From the NCBI RefSeq assembly GCF_029227915.1, contig NC_079886.1, forward strand, positions 24,032,501 through 24,096,500: a DNA stretch of 64,000 nucleotides, in the 5' to 3' direction. Shown here one piece after another: positions 41,701 to 54,227 of this stretch (position 1 is its first letter; every line of letters starts with the position of its first letter). This DNA comes from Hydractinia symbiolongicarpus (taxonomy: Eukaryota; Cnidaria; Hydrozoa; Anthoathecata; Hydractiniidae). The notes under the pieces were generated by a model. That model worked only from the letters and a program-made list of their open reading frames with translations. It was not told the origin of the DNA and did not search any database. Position numbers and translations under genes: made by a program.

Positions 41701-44700
41701 CCAAAATATCACAATGTGTTCGGGCCAAAAATAACGAAAAATATACAGCATATCACATTATTGTTTCGTAATTTTTCAATACATTCTTATTAGGCATGGA
41801 ATATACTGGCATTGGATGGTAGCAACTGGCAACATGTGAATTTATTTGACTTCCAAAAAGATGTCAAGGTATGTATAACGATATGTCAAAACCTTCTCAC
41901 AACTACTCTGTAAGTGTTGCTACTCTTCATGTTGTAAATGAACATTCATGTTTGAAGGTGGTCAAGGTGTGTATAGAAACAAAGATCCATCAAGCACAAC
42001 GCTACTCTATTGTACTAATGTTTTTCATTTTAGACACATGTCATTCAAAGCTTGTCATGCAGGTGTGGTGGATTTCTCAAATACTTAAATGTTCAAGGTT
42101 GTCAAGGAATAGAGGACGTTGCATTAAAGTAAGTATCAGTTCTTATTGTGTCATATTATAGCATGTGACAATGTGTGGCATAATAATTATCATCACCAAA
42201 CAATTATCTACTTAATTAACTGTATTTTCTGCACTGTATTGTTTATAGGTTTATCCTTTTATTTTTTATAAAACGATAAGCAACTTCCCTTTATTTACCA
42301 CTCCTTCTGGTTACACACTTTCGTTAGAAAAAAGACTTCTATTAGAGTAAAACCTACTTAATTTTAATTCTCAAATTTCATTTCTTTAGAACGTTTTCGG
42401 ATCAATGTCGGAATATTGAAACGCTGATACTTCGAGATTGCAACAAAATAACCAATAAAACATGTGATAGTTTGAGTAGCACCGCTAATCGACTCGTTCA
42501 TCTAGATTTAGAATCTTGCGTTGAAATCAATGATCATGGGCTAATGAAAATTGGGTACGAATTTTTTTGGTATTGTAGTTTTCTTTAATAATTTTTTCTG
42601 CAGGTATAACCTTTTCGCAAAGGCGTAAATGCTTTACTTGTTCACATAGATACGTTTAGGCACAAAACAGCACTGGTGGATACATTGTATCCTTAATTTA
42701 ACGCCCTACGCTGCTTATTTATGGGGATACCAGAATTCCTTCTACCTGTAAACATCATTGTTTTGAAAGAACCATTTATAATACGTACAAATATTTTAGT
42801 GTTTTTTATGTTATGTTCTTGAGGTCATTTGTGTGGTCTCCTATATCCGGGTCTCGATGATTAATTTTACTGTTCTTTAAAGGAGGAAATAGGATATTGT
42901 AATTACAAAAGCTGCATTAAATACCTAGAACTAACATTAAAAAAAATATTTTAGAACATATTTAAGCGATTTTGATGTATTAATACTAATTAAAATCAAT
43001 CCAGCTGCCACAATAAGTTGATGTAAGGGATGAGTATGCTTTGTTTAGCAAAGGATGCAACAAATTAGAACACTTGAGCATATCCTGGTGTCGCAATGTA
43101 ACATCAACTGGAGTAACGGCTATCAGCCGAGGTTGTCCTTCGCTGAAATGCTTTCTTGCTAGAGGATGTGTCAATGTAAGTCGCTTTTAAAAGCTTGATT
43201 AAAACGAAAACAATCGGTCGGTACAACGTTCCGTCATCGGTCGCTCCAATAGAAGGTCTGTCGGTCGTTTTCGTCTTAATGTTCGTCAATCATATGGAAA
43301 AGGTTACAAAGGTATAGAAGTTCGCGCTTTTCTTTTTTAAGCGTAAATATTTTCTATTCTTTATATAGTTACGGGATGAAGGTATTCAATCGCTTGCAAG
43401 CAAGTGTGTTCATTTACAAAAACTTGTTCTGCAAAGTTGCGTGGTAAGTGGTTGCTTAACGTTGTTTCGTTATCATGTGGTTCAACTACATTTGAATTGT
43501 TTAGATTTCCCTTTTTATGTAAGCATATCCCAGTACTGGTTTAAAAGTAGGTAATCCCCCTTATCTTCGCTTTGTCGACGGTTGCCTGTTATTTTAAACA
43601 TTGTTTTAATGTTGTTACTCACACGGAGTTCTGTTTTGCGTAATTAAAAAATTCTTTTGACGTAGCAGTATGTCGATAAAAATGACCATTAGTGCCAATT
43701 AGGCTTCCTTTGAGAAAAATATTCCATTTGCATCATAAACTGGTCAGTTCATAGAGTGTTTTCACTAAGAAGTATCCTTACGGATTAAATATTTCATTGC
43801 AGGCGCTGACTGACAATTGTATCAAGTTGGTTGGTGACCACTGTAAGCAGCTGACATTTTTAAATGTGTCAGATGTGGAAGCCTTGACAGATCAAACATT
43901 AAAGTATATTGGAGATGGTTGTCATGAACTCAAGTATGCCTCTTGTTGCAACTTGTTTGGTAGTTCTCCATTTTGCCCAAAATTGAACCAATACATTCGT
44001 AAATGATTCGTTCTATTTTAAGTAGAATAAGGTTCTGCCAATGCTCCACTAAGTGTAACTTTTAAGGCCTTACCTAAATTTAATCATCATTGAATCTTTT
44101 TTTGCATGGCCCAATGCAAAAATTGAAATACAGTACACGGGGGAGTGGGACACTTAAGAGACTGTTAAAATTTTTCCCACTTAGCGAATGTCTCACTTAA
44201 CTGAATCTCCCTGTAACTGAGACTTTTTTTAAAAAACGTTTAAAATGTCCCACTTATCGAGATTTTTTGAACTTCTTTTAAATATTTTGTATTTTTTGAT
44301 AATTAGTTTAAAAAATATTTTCGTTTTTTGCCAACTTCTGACAAGGGATGGTAGAAAAGGGTCCCACTTAACGAAAGCCCCTCAGTTAAGTAACTGAGGT
44401 CTCGTTTACATTCATATGACTAACTAACTCATAATATAGACTGCGCTTTTGTTTTGAAACATGTTTACATCGTAGATTTTCGGGATATTAAAAAAGCCAT
44501 GTTTTACCTTTCTTCTCTCTTCGTATAGAACTCTTGAAGCTGCACGTTGTTCACAGTTTACTGATGTCGGATTCTCCACGTTGGCTCGTGGATGTCACGA
44601 ACTACAAAGACTGGACTTGGAAGAATGCATATTAGTAAGAACATATACGTCACCTGTCACGTTTCATTGGCTGATTGTTTCCTCAACTTAACGCTTGATT

Positions 44701-45805
44701 GGCTATCTCATTCAGCCCTGTTGGCTATGATACTGTTGTTTTATTTTAGATATCTGACAATACACTCCATTCACTTTCGTATAACTGCCCAAGGATTGTA
44801 AACTTGGTATGTTCCGTAAAAGTTATGCTTGAATAATTCTTAATAACACTGAGCGTGTATTTTAGATGATTCATGGAGGTAGAAATAAAGATTCTATTTC
44901 TAGCTTCATGGTTGATTAAATGTCTGTTAAAATGATATGTAATGATATTTCTTGTTAGAAGTTTTTGCTATTTTTTGTATGTCCCGTGCTAGGCTCCTTC
45001 CTTACCATAAATGACTTCTCTCGTTTTTACTGAGACCAAAAAAAACGTACAAGAAAAATTTATAATTACTACAGCTTATGTGTGCATGTTTTTATATTTA
45101 TTAGTGCTTACCGCTTACAAAATGTTTTTTTGTTCTATTTAGACTTTATCCCACTGCGAGCAAATCACTGACGAAGGTATTCGACACATAGCTGGAGGAC
45201 CATGTGCGATAGAACATTTACAAATTATAGAATTGGACAATTGTCCCTCCATCAGTGATACTTCATTAGATCATTTAATGTGAGTTTTTTGTGTTAGCGT
45301 GTTGACGGAGCAGCTCTATAACACCGATTTTATTCCACTGTTTCTTTTTTTTTTGTTATTCTTTATTTTTTTGCACAGGCATTGTCAAGCGCTACAAAGA
45401 ATTGAACTGTATGATTGTCACCTGATAACCAGAAGTGGCATTAGAAGGCTGAAGGTATTGGTTTGTCCAATGTGTTTTCATTTATAACAATAAAGGGTGG
45501 TCAGCGGCTTGAAAAAGTCAGAAATTCTAAATTGATTAAAAAAATCATTTTTTTGTATATATTTCAAACTAAGTTTTACCTTGAAAATGCTTTCAACTAT
45601 TTTTATTGTTTAATTGTTTTTATACAAACGAAGTTTGCTACGCAAATGTTAGGTTGCAAAATGTTATAAGCATGTTCTTCTGCGTTCTTTTGTGTAGAGT
45701 CGCCTACCTAATGTACGCGTGCAAGCGTACTTTGCTCCTGTCACTCCGCCACCAACTACGGTGACAAGCAGACGTAGAAGTTGCCGCTGTTGTTTAATTC
45801 TGTGA
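38715..45805 (+). CDS. FBXL20: F-box/LRR-repeat protein 20 (FBXL2/FBXL20 type)
   Basis: The substrate receptor of an SKP1-CUL1-F-box ubiquitin ligase. The 14 exons are 38715-38783, 40424-40488, 41002-41056, 41794-41868, 42034-42128, 42390-42554, 43049-43175, 43369-43443, 43803-43933, 44529-44634, 44750-44806, 45143-45279, 45379-45454 and 45698-45805. Phases all fit, giving 446 aa (human FBXL20 is 436). The F-box spans about residues 32-75 (NKKLPKELLLRVFSYLD, then AWNILALDGSNW). It is followed by a run of cysteine-containing LRRs, for example HLDLESCVEINDHGLMKI, RLDLEECILISDNTLHSL and IELDNCPSISDTSLDHL. The end, RVQAYFAPVTPPP then CRCCLIL, carries a CaaX box (CLIL) predicting geranylgeranylation and membrane attachment, as in FBXL2/20. 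The family pair FBXL2/FBXL20 cannot be split from sequence alone; length favours 20. An ATTAAA at about 46193 may be the polyadenylation signal. Confidence 0.95.
40000..40058. repeat. GTT/GTC trinucleotide array
   Basis: An imperfect trinucleotide run (gtt, gtc, att) lies in the first FBXL20 intron and reads open on the minus strand as Thr-rich peptide. It is simple sequence. Confidence 0.85.
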
Positions 45806-47319
45806 ATCTTCGAAAGCATAAAACTTTTGATCGTTTTTTAACACATGTCAGTGTGGAATACCATAAGTGTTAACAGCCAAAAGAGATTGACGATCGCGCT
45901 AACGATTTCGTATTGTATGAAATATGCCGGAAATGTGACATGCCAGGGAGACTTTGTTGCGCTATTCGTTCTCAAGCCAAAGTGATGCTTGGAGTTTCAT
46001 CGAATAATGGAAGAGAAGATATTCATTCGTTGTTATGCAAATTTATGACGAGCTTCGACGTATCCTGTGAAGCTATTGGTGCACGTGTGACTTAAATCTA
46101 AACCTGTTTTGTGGGGATTGTTTTGTGTGTGTGTATGAAGAGGCGAATCAGAAAAAACTTTATAATTGAGTCAATACCTTGTTTCGTCCCGATTAAAATA
46201 ACATATGATTGGCAACAAATTCTATTAAAATTCAATTATAGTTCAAAGTCTATAGAAAAAATCGCTTATGTAATTCTAAATTTCTGAAGCATTTCTTTCT
46301 GTACATCAGTAAAAGACACAAAGTGTTGTATAAATATAAACTGTTTGTTTTTTGTTTGTTTGATTTTTTTTTAATCATCTTTTTATACATGGTTTTGTAG
46401 ATAAGTATTTTCACGGCTTTTTCTCTTACCGCCATTATGGCATTGCTGATAAAAAAAACAGTTTTTTTGTGTGACCATAGATATACGGTGCGAGAAAAAT
46501 CTGTTTCTGTTTTCGTTCGGACGCATCACTCGATGACGTAGATCCTGAGCACAGCTGCCATTATATTTTATGGATTAACTTTCTATTTTTTTTCCTTATA
46601 CTACAGCATATGACTTTTAGTTTTTATTAACAGAATAATATAATTTTGTAAATATATGATACAGAGAGAGGGAGGGAAATAGGTGACTTGTAGTTTATTT
46701 AAATCAACGGCGCATTGTATGTATATACGCGATAAGTAAACATATGGATAGTTTGAGCTCACTAGTCACACTGTCCTTATTTATACACGCGGGCAGAACA
46801 AAAAATTCCCCACTATTTTCTTTTCCGGCTGATATTTTGCTGATATTATTTCGTGATGATTTTATATCAAGCTAAAGTGAATTCTGATGACGCTAAATTC
46901 GTTTTATGACCGCATATAACAGGATTTAACCGGATTTTATGAAGTAACAGAACCACTTAATTATGTTAAATGAAAAATTGAGTCTAAATTTTCTTGGAAA
47001 TATATAAGGCAGAATGAATGTTCAGGCTGGCTTGAATATTCAAATATTGTCTTTTAATTTAATCTAAATTTTGTTCTGTCCATCAAACTTTATATGTATA
47101 TAATATAACTGAGTAATCGAGTCTGAATACTCTTTAAAAATCGTATAAAAATTTATGTAGTATGTTAAATATACTTTATTTCGATTATTTGTTTTTCTTC
47201 ATTTTGTAAGAAATTCAAGACCAGGGTCCTCTCCCCAACATTTTTTATCACCTTTTCTCTACATTTTGTGGCCGTTTTATAAAAAACAGACTTCTTGATT
47301 AAGTTTTTTTCGCACAATA
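45806..47319. other. Convergent 3' flanks of FBXL20 and the channel gene
   Basis: FBXL20 (+) and the channel gene (-) converge here, so this is mainly their 3' UTRs plus spacer. The 60-codon frame at 45913-46095 has no partner exon. No RNA or repeat of note is seen. Confidence 0.5.
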
Positions 47320-48224
47320 TTATGCAATGTGTTCCGGTTTTTTTACTCTTCCAAATTTCACAACCAAAACCCTGCCGAGGAGATCGACAATTTCTAACAC
47401 CGTGAGGATGCTTGCGCCAAGAAATAGACCAATTTGTCCTCCAATATCACCTACAAAACAAATTTAAACTTCCATTAAATTTTGACAACCTCGACCCCGG
47501 GGTTTTTTTCATTACGAAGTGCCCTGAGATATGGGTTGGAGGTTTGCTGTAGGCAAACTGACCAATATAAGCAAATGCAAGTTTAAATTTACTAAGAAAC
47601 TACAACCTCCTTTCCAGGGCTTATTTTCAAAAAATGTTGAGAAAGCAACCTTGATCCCAGGACCTGTTGTCTTTTTGCATATCGGACGGCAAGACGTCAG
47701 ACCTATCAATAAGCGCAGCGCCGATGAAAGACAAAAAGCCTTTGGTAAAAGGTTGTTGAGACAGCCCTTGTGACAAGGTAAAAGCATTCTGACGTACCGA
47801 ACAGACTTTCTTCATCGTATGAAGGAACTTGCTGGATAACTTGTGTACTCATCTCTTCGTAATATAAATCTAATTCCAACAAATTGTCTCTAAAATATAC
47901 CTCAATGAGTGAAATAAACAAAAACAAACAATGTAATGATAAATAATAAGTTAAAATTACAACTTTTTAAGTTTTGCGATGGTTTAAGAAGTCTAATCAA
48001 TTTTTGACTTGCTCTGAAATCTATGTCAGATGGTTTATTTTTTGTCTATCATACAAACTTTGTGTTTCTGATGATGGTTTCAAGAATTTCGTTGTGAAGT
48101 CCTTCTGTGAGGTTTTAATACGAAAATCAAGGGTACTTTAGTATCACCCGCCCTCCTTAATCTTAACGCCGTTTTGTGCACAACTCCATAAAAAGGAAGA
48201 GATAAGTTTTGCGATTATTATCAT

Positions 48225-48255
<31 letters not shown>

Positions 48256-51200
48256 TTATTTTTTATTACCGGTATTTAAATGTAATTGGATTGTAAAAGC
48301 TTCTGAATGTTGATGTTGTGCTAAAACACTGCTCTGGTAACAAACAGAATCAATTGCCAATGTCTTTCGCTAAGACTCTTTGGTACTACACTGTGCGTTC
48401 AAAGATATGAAGTCCGTACCGTGTAAGAATTATTGCAGGCACCTTACACTGTCAAATACACATACATAGGCCAACATTGTTCAATTGTTTCTAAGATTTT
48501 TCCATCTTGAAAAGACGCTTGAAAAGTGTGCATAAGAGGCTGTGAGATGTACATACATATTTGGTACAATAAGTAAGATTAACCCACCTAACAGAATGGA
48601 AAAAATAGTCTCATTCACTCAAAGAAATTATATGAAAACAGAAATTTTGCAAATACCTGAGAAAATGTCTCATTCTATCTTTGTCAATATGTTTCAGTTT
48701 AGCTAAAGCTTCACTGTAATGTTTGGCTGGCATTTGTGCGTATGAAAGTTGTGGTTGATATCGTATCTTTTCGCAAGGTACAGGACATTCACAATGATCA
48801 GATTCGTTCATAAACGTAGCTGAGAAAAAAACAGATAGAAATTTCTTACTTTGTATCTTTTTGAAAGAGTATAATTTTGTTATGTTTTTCTTCTGCAAGT
48901 AAGCATATAAAACTTATATCTTGTCTTACGTAAATAAAGAATGCGAACTAAACTAACCAATCGCTGTGAACAAACAAACGATATGCAAACTAAACTCGCC
49001 AATCGCTGGTCTCACACAATCTCCTATTTCGCGTGGTAAACACACCATCAATATAGTAACTAAACTCACCAATCTCTGGTCTCACGCAATCTTTTTTTTA
49101 CTTTGTGAACAAACAAATGATATGCGAACTAAACTCACCAATCGCTGTTCTCACACAATCAGTTATTTCATGTGATAATTATAACGAAGATATGCTAAGG
49201 AAACTCACCAATCGCTGGCCTCACGCAATCTCTTATTTCATGTGGTAAACAAACAGGAGCAGAACCTTCGTGTTGAAAAGATCGGCAGTTGCAAATTCCA
49301 ACTATAAATTCTGCCCTACATTTCATTAAACAGGCTGACTTTGTATATTTACGTTGATCTTCAGTCTTTTTATCTTCACACGCTGTCTCCCACGGTGCAG
49401 GCAGGTTGAAGATCTGTAAAAAAGTTTTTAGTCAGGTATGGGTCAAGATTCAAGAAAACGAAAGATGTCAGAAAAGCGAGATCTTTTTGCCGCCATTACG
49501 GCAACGCTTAATTAGTGCGGATAATAGATTTACCGTTGAAATTTTCGTGCCAAGGAATTGTTTTTTATTCTTTTAATGGTTTGCTACTAACGAGAGACAA
49601 CTTCGACCCAGGGCGTCGTTTTCTCTTTTTGATATCGGAACGGCGAGAAAGAGAAAAATGCCTCGGGGTCGAAGTTAAAGGGAGTATGCTAGCGGACATT
49701 TACGATAAATTTTATCATGTGAATATAATGCCGCGTTAATGTTATAACGCTGCCATTTAGACCTGCATTTCGATTGTAAGCTGATTGCGCGCATACGATA
49801 TCGTATTAGTTTTTTTGACTTTTCGTTATTTATGTCGTACAATAGGAATGAAGTTAACCAGGTAATGAAGCCAAATGGTCAATCTACGAAACACTGCTTT
49901 AAATTTCTTGCTATTTTTTACTAATTTACAGGAATCAGTTGCAAATGAGGCAGAGAAAATGTATGACATTATTCTGCATTTATATAAATTGGTGCAAAAA
50001 CATGTGACTGGGAAGTTCATTAGTTATCTAAACATTTGAATATCAGATTTGAGAGTTTGAGTCTTAAGCAAGCTCTTTTCTTTAAAGTTGTGAGAGCTAC
50101 TAAGTACATGGCTATGCACAAATTGGTTGTGTGCAACAATAAGAAATCCTGATAAATTAACCAATACCTTTGTTTTTCTAATTCCACAAAAAGTGTGCAT
50201 GCCGGGATGGATAGCAAAACCAAGCTCGTTAATTAATGGCGGTTCATCTTGATCATGTATCATCACTTTAAATCCAGATGAATCTCTTAAGATTCCATAA
50301 TATTGATCTTGCTGTACATTGAGCTGCAAACGCAATCCAAAATCCACACCAGCTCTGTGAACCTTCAATAGCGGATGGTCAGGGGTGCCAGGGTTAAATG
50401 TGTAACAAAGCCCGAAATCAGTTAAAACAGAGGTGAAATTTTCTGGTCCGCATTTTTGTGCTTTCCAATGGCATTTTTTGACCATGTGGTCAATCTTATG
50501 GCCATGTTTTTTAACGAAATCGGCAAAGTCGAAATTATGATCAAAATACAGATCTTCATGTTTATCTTTGCTATCTTCTTTCTTTGCAATTTTTTTTCTT
50601 TTCCATTTTAATTTCGTAAAAATCGATCTATAGTCTCTTATGTTAGCTGTGTACGGCCCCTGCTGACTTATAATCTCTTGATGCGTGCGGTTAAAGTTTT
50701 CTAAAGGCGCTAATATTGACACAACCTATAAACAAACAAATGAATTCCATTATAGTATATAGTTTTTAGCAGGCTATTTCTTGGCGTTTGGGACTGTAAC
50801 ATTTAGGGTGATCAGGTTGAACCCTGTAGAAACTTGAAAAACCCCAGGTGGGTCACGGAAGTATTTAGGACATGTTACTGGCATAGGAATATTCAATTGC
50901 CACTATTATTACTATTAATGACCGATTTAGCATGTGGTCAATCTATAAAGCAAAGATAATGGCCGGCTTAGGGCGAAGTAGGAATGGGCAACTTTTTGGT
51001 TATGTTGTTGTTTTTTCTGTTCACAACAAACACCACTTACCTTTTCTCCTATTGTTCCGTTAATAAGATAATGTGGAAAAAAGTTGAAGTTGCATAAAGT
51101 AACTGCAGGAAATATAATTTCATCTCTATATACCATATTTACTGTAGTAGTGATTGGACGGGTGAAATATTTTGCTAAACTTTTCTTCGCCGACACACAA

Positions 51201-51460
51201 ACTACGAATATAGCACTTAATAAAATAATTAGCCACACCACCCGTCGGATGGTCCCCTTCTCAAAAATATGACGAAAACCATTTAAAGTGAAAGCTTGTA
51301 GGAAATTCTGCCACATTAAGTTAATTTCTTTTCTCTTGATTTCATCTTCTTCTTCTCTTTCTGCTTTTATTTTCGAGTCCGTTTCCCTACATTGACTGCT
51401 TTTATTGTTAGATAAATCTTTGAGATGTTTTAGAATTGTTAATTTTAAAACAAAGTCCAT
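47320..51460 (-). CDS. Degenerin/ENaC-family cation channel (HyNaC/ASIC-like)
   Basis: A trimeric, amiloride-type sodium or cation channel of the plasma membrane. Exons in gene order are 51460-51041, 50725-50168, 49413-49209, 48819-48657, 47889-47798 and 47450-47320, giving 522 aa. TM1 is at about 73-91 (VVWLIILLSAIFVVCVSA), followed by the family motif FPAVTLCNFN. A cysteine-rich ectodomain follows (FGLCYTFNPG, PAPWETACEDK, CRAEFIVGICNCRSF, CECPVPCEKIRY). Pre-TM2 and TM2 read GDIGGQIGLFLGASILTVLE, with the GxS selectivity filter (GAS at 491-493). In cnidarians, HyNaC members of this family are peptide-gated; the ligand here cannot be told. The frame stays open upstream of the chosen Met at 51458-51460 for about 75 codons without another Met, so the N-terminus could be longer through an unseen exon. 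A 70-bp tandem array follows exon 3. Confidence 0.93.
47645..47760 (+). repeat. Dispersed short repeat R1, copy 1
   Basis: This segment, containing gatcccaggacctgttgt and ttgcatatcggacgg then aagcgcagcg..gatgaaagac, recurs in diverged form at 52293-52405. Its left part resembles the 78-bp foldback at 49599-49676. It is a small non-coding interspersed repeat in the channel gene's last intron. Confidence 0.7.
48226..48270. repeat. (TTTA)n microsatellite
   Basis: About nine uninterrupted tttatt units sit in the intron between channel exons 4 and 5. Simple sequence. Confidence 0.95.
48945..49262. repeat. About 70-bp tandem array copying a channel exon end and donor
   Basis: Five units start at about 48945 (truncated), 48988, 49058, 49127 and 49197, with spacing near 70 bp. 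Each contains a version of aactcaccaatcgctgg, and most also ctcacgcaatct followed by atttcatgtggtaaac. The last unit (49197-49262) is the real 3' end of channel exon 3 plus its GTGAGT donor on the minus strand. The others lie downstream of it in the intron. The array is therefore a minisatellite seeded from coding sequence and its splice site. Confidence 0.85.
49599..49676. mobile_element. 78-bp foldback element (R1 family)
   Basis: Perfect 11-bp terminal inverted repeats (aacttcgaccc and gggtcgaagtt) bound a 78-bp segment whose interior arms (gttttctcttttt and gaaagagaaaaatg) also pair. It shares the cccagg...ttt.atatcgga.cgg pattern with R1 copies at 47645 and 52293. Probably a tiny MITE. 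Confidence 0.6.
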
Positions 51461-52292
51461 TAGTTTTTCAGATTTACGCAGTTTTTCTTGATTCTTTCCC
51501 TTTTCTTTGTTGTTCTCAAAATTAGTTGAAGAAAATTCGTTAGTAGCAACTGCATCTTCTTCTTCTCTTCCCTCAGCGGAGAAATAAAACTCCTCATGGT
51601 TATATATTCCTTGATTTCCATCAATTTTTGCAATGGTAATGGTTTCGCAGCAAAGTTTTTATTATTTGTGATTTTATTTATTTTGCAAACACACTTGTGC
51701 TGGTGTCGAACGACGCTGTTCTCTTGTTCACAGTTGAAATGTATTCCAGCTTTCATTTCCACTTGAGTGAACATAACTTTAATGCATGATTAGATACGCT
51801 TGACATGTTTTAAGAATTTCTAAAAAATTCGAAACAACATGGCCGATGAAAAAAATAACCAGATTTTATTTAGTAATCTGGTTACATACTTTTTTTACAA
51901 GAATATGCTTTATAAGACTATCAGGTTATGATTTCAGATTAAAAACAATAGGTCTATTGTTTAGAACAATAGAGAAATAAAAATAATGACCAGTCCGGGT
52001 TGTAGGTGAATCAAAAATACATTCAACGTGCGTTTTTAATAACTTGTGTAAGAAAGATATTGAGTCAACCTTAGATTTTTTGAATTTTTTTAAAATTAAT
52101 AAATCTGGCAAATAATTTAGCTCATTCGCGCTATGATAAGAAAGGGCTGAAGAATAAGTGTGGATTTAAAAGCACTGTATCCTTTTATCGTTCATTAGTA
52201 GTCACGCGACTGTTTAATGAATGAAAGGATAAGATAGTGTCATTTTCATGAAAACTAAGGCTCAATTTAATGGTTCAAAAAGGGGCCAAAAA
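51461..52292. other. Channel gene 5' flank
   Basis: The minus-strand frame in phase with the channel stays open to about 51660, so an upstream coding exon or 5' UTR may lie here. A 10-bp-stem hairpin (taaccagatt/aatctggtta) is at 51856-51884. No other gene is visible. Confidence 0.4.
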
Positions 52293-52405
52293 TCATCCTC
52301 GATCCCAGGACCTGTTGTTTTTTTGCATATCAGACCTCAGATAAATTATAAGCGCAGCGTCAATGAGAGACAAAAAGCCCTAAGGACGACGTTGGCCAAA
52401 AATAG
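52293..52405 (+). repeat. Dispersed short repeat R1, copy 2
   Basis: A diverged second copy of the segment at 47645-47760, sharing gatcccaggacctgttgt, ttgcatatc.gac, ataagcgcagcg and gagacaaaaagcc in the same order and strand. Confidence 0.7.
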
Positions 52406-53519
52406 TAATTTGCCAGGCGAAAATCTTAAGATAAAATGTGTCAAAATTCTAACCGTTCATTGCACGAGCCGTTAACGCTATAACGTGGGAGTGTGTTAAA
52501 CATTTCCACATACGTCTTTACCGTTTCTTTCCACGCAATCTTAGACAGGGAAACGAGAAACACGCATTTAAATGTTTTTTGTTGGATTTTATGAGTTGTG
52601 AAACGACTGGGAGGTGTCTGATGTCGCGAATTTGATTTATTTTGTAATTTTAGTATTTTATACATATAGAATCTTCGGCTAAGTAAATAAGAGCGCCACG
52701 GTAATATCATGTGTATAGAGAGGCGTAAAGTAGATCACTTTGCGAAAACTTAGTCACTTTGACCAGCTTCACTACATGCTGATTTTGATGTGCCAACAAC
52801 TGAGATTTTTATGAAGTGTTCCCTGCTGATCCAACAAGTGAAAAAAAGCCATAGGAACGAGGTTGTTTGATAATTGCAAATACTCAAAACTATAAAACAG
52901 ATCAGAGATGTGGATAGAGCAAAAACACCTCAGTTTGAATCCATATTTCCTTTGGATTTGATATAAAAAAACAAAGTGTGGATATAATATACGGCTTGTA
53001 AAAATGGGCGGAGATATGCGACTGAGGACGAAGTGCGTAATTTGTAGCCCCGTGTCCACTTTGGACTTTGTGACAGTATCTCCTTTGTTACCTCAAATTG
53101 CTCATTCAACATCAAGATCACAAATGGCATTCATAATGGTAGCCAAACCCAGATGGAACATGAAAATCGCGACTTTTGCTTTTTTTAATTTGCTTGGTTT
53201 TGTCTTACTTCTTAACTATCAAAGCAGGAATTTGAAAGAAAGGTTTGAAATGACAGATTACCTTCTTCTCAAATATAAGGGATGGAGAACTTGTATCCAA
53301 TTTAGCTAGCTATAAGATTAAAAGCAACAGACACACATTGCACTATAGTAGCTACACACACAACCACACCGCATATCACCAAAGCAGACATGGCGCTATT
53401 GTAGAAAGGCACTTTTCCTAAAACAGAGATTATCTATGACAGTTTAGGCTCAACCTACAAACCAGGGATCTTGTGATCCAGGCATTTTTCCTTTTCTTAA
53501 AAAACTACAAGAGAGAGGA
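52406..53519. other. Repeat-rich intergenic stretch
   Basis: Frames here (for example 53004-53309 on the plus strand and 52930-53130 on the minus) overlap on opposite strands and match nothing I know. No gene is supported. Confidence 0.4.
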
Positions 53520-53913
53520 GAGAGGCACAATCATCATGTGCTATGTGTTATGTCTAGTCAGGAAGAACTGAACTGGTCAACACGGAATTTGGCAAAAAAG
53601 CCTTCCCATTTAGAGCTGCAAAAGAATAATCTTCCAGACCAAGTGACCTGTGATGGAAGTCTGCTTTCGTTTAAGACTTCCATCTCTAATGTATTTGGCA
53701 AATTCTAATGGAGATCACTTTTTAACTTTTTAATTTTTGTTTTTTATTCTTTTTCTTTTCAATTTTCACAGATTAAAAATGTTACTATGTTTGATTGAGC
53801 TGATGCAGTCTAAGGCTTATCATTTTTTTGTTTCTTTTTTGTTCTAGTGGCCCTCAGTGGAAACAATCCACTAACTATAGGTTTTTGTGATTTTCTGGGC
53901 TAGCCACTTTAAA

Positions 53914-53946
<33 letters not shown>
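53520..53946 (+). mobile_element. 3' end of a CR1/L2-like LINE
   Basis: A plus-strand frame reads ELNWSTRNLAKKPSHLELQ, then NNLPDQVTCDGSLLSFKTSI, then a stop at about 53706. The LP..V....SL..FK pattern closes the ORF2 protein of many CR1/L2/jockey-type LINEs. A 3' UTR of about 230 bp follows and ends in a (TTA)n tail at about 53922-53946, the usual tail type of such elements. The 5' part is missing. Confidence 0.55.
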
Positions 53947-53947
<1 letters not shown>

Positions 53948-54227
53948 TGATAGCTTTTACGTGGTGGTTAGCCATATAATTAGCTGCTCATACTGTTGCA
54001 ATTTTTTTGCAAGCCTACCTAAAATGTGACAAAATGGCCTGATTTGATTGTGCACAATTGTTTCTTGTTCTTGTTTTTATGGTTTTCATCGAAGCAGAAT
54101 ATGTGGAACTATATAATCACATCATATCATATAATTATCCTACATTGCTAACTGATACACGCTAGATGTGTGAGATGTGTGATATCATATATTTTTTAGA
54201 TATTAGGTTTCGATCTGTAAAATTTGT

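Noticed and set aside
53004-53309. 101-codon plus-strand frame opposite other minus-strand frames
   Set aside because: No recognisable domain, and it lies in a repeat-rich stretch; frames on both strands are open by chance.
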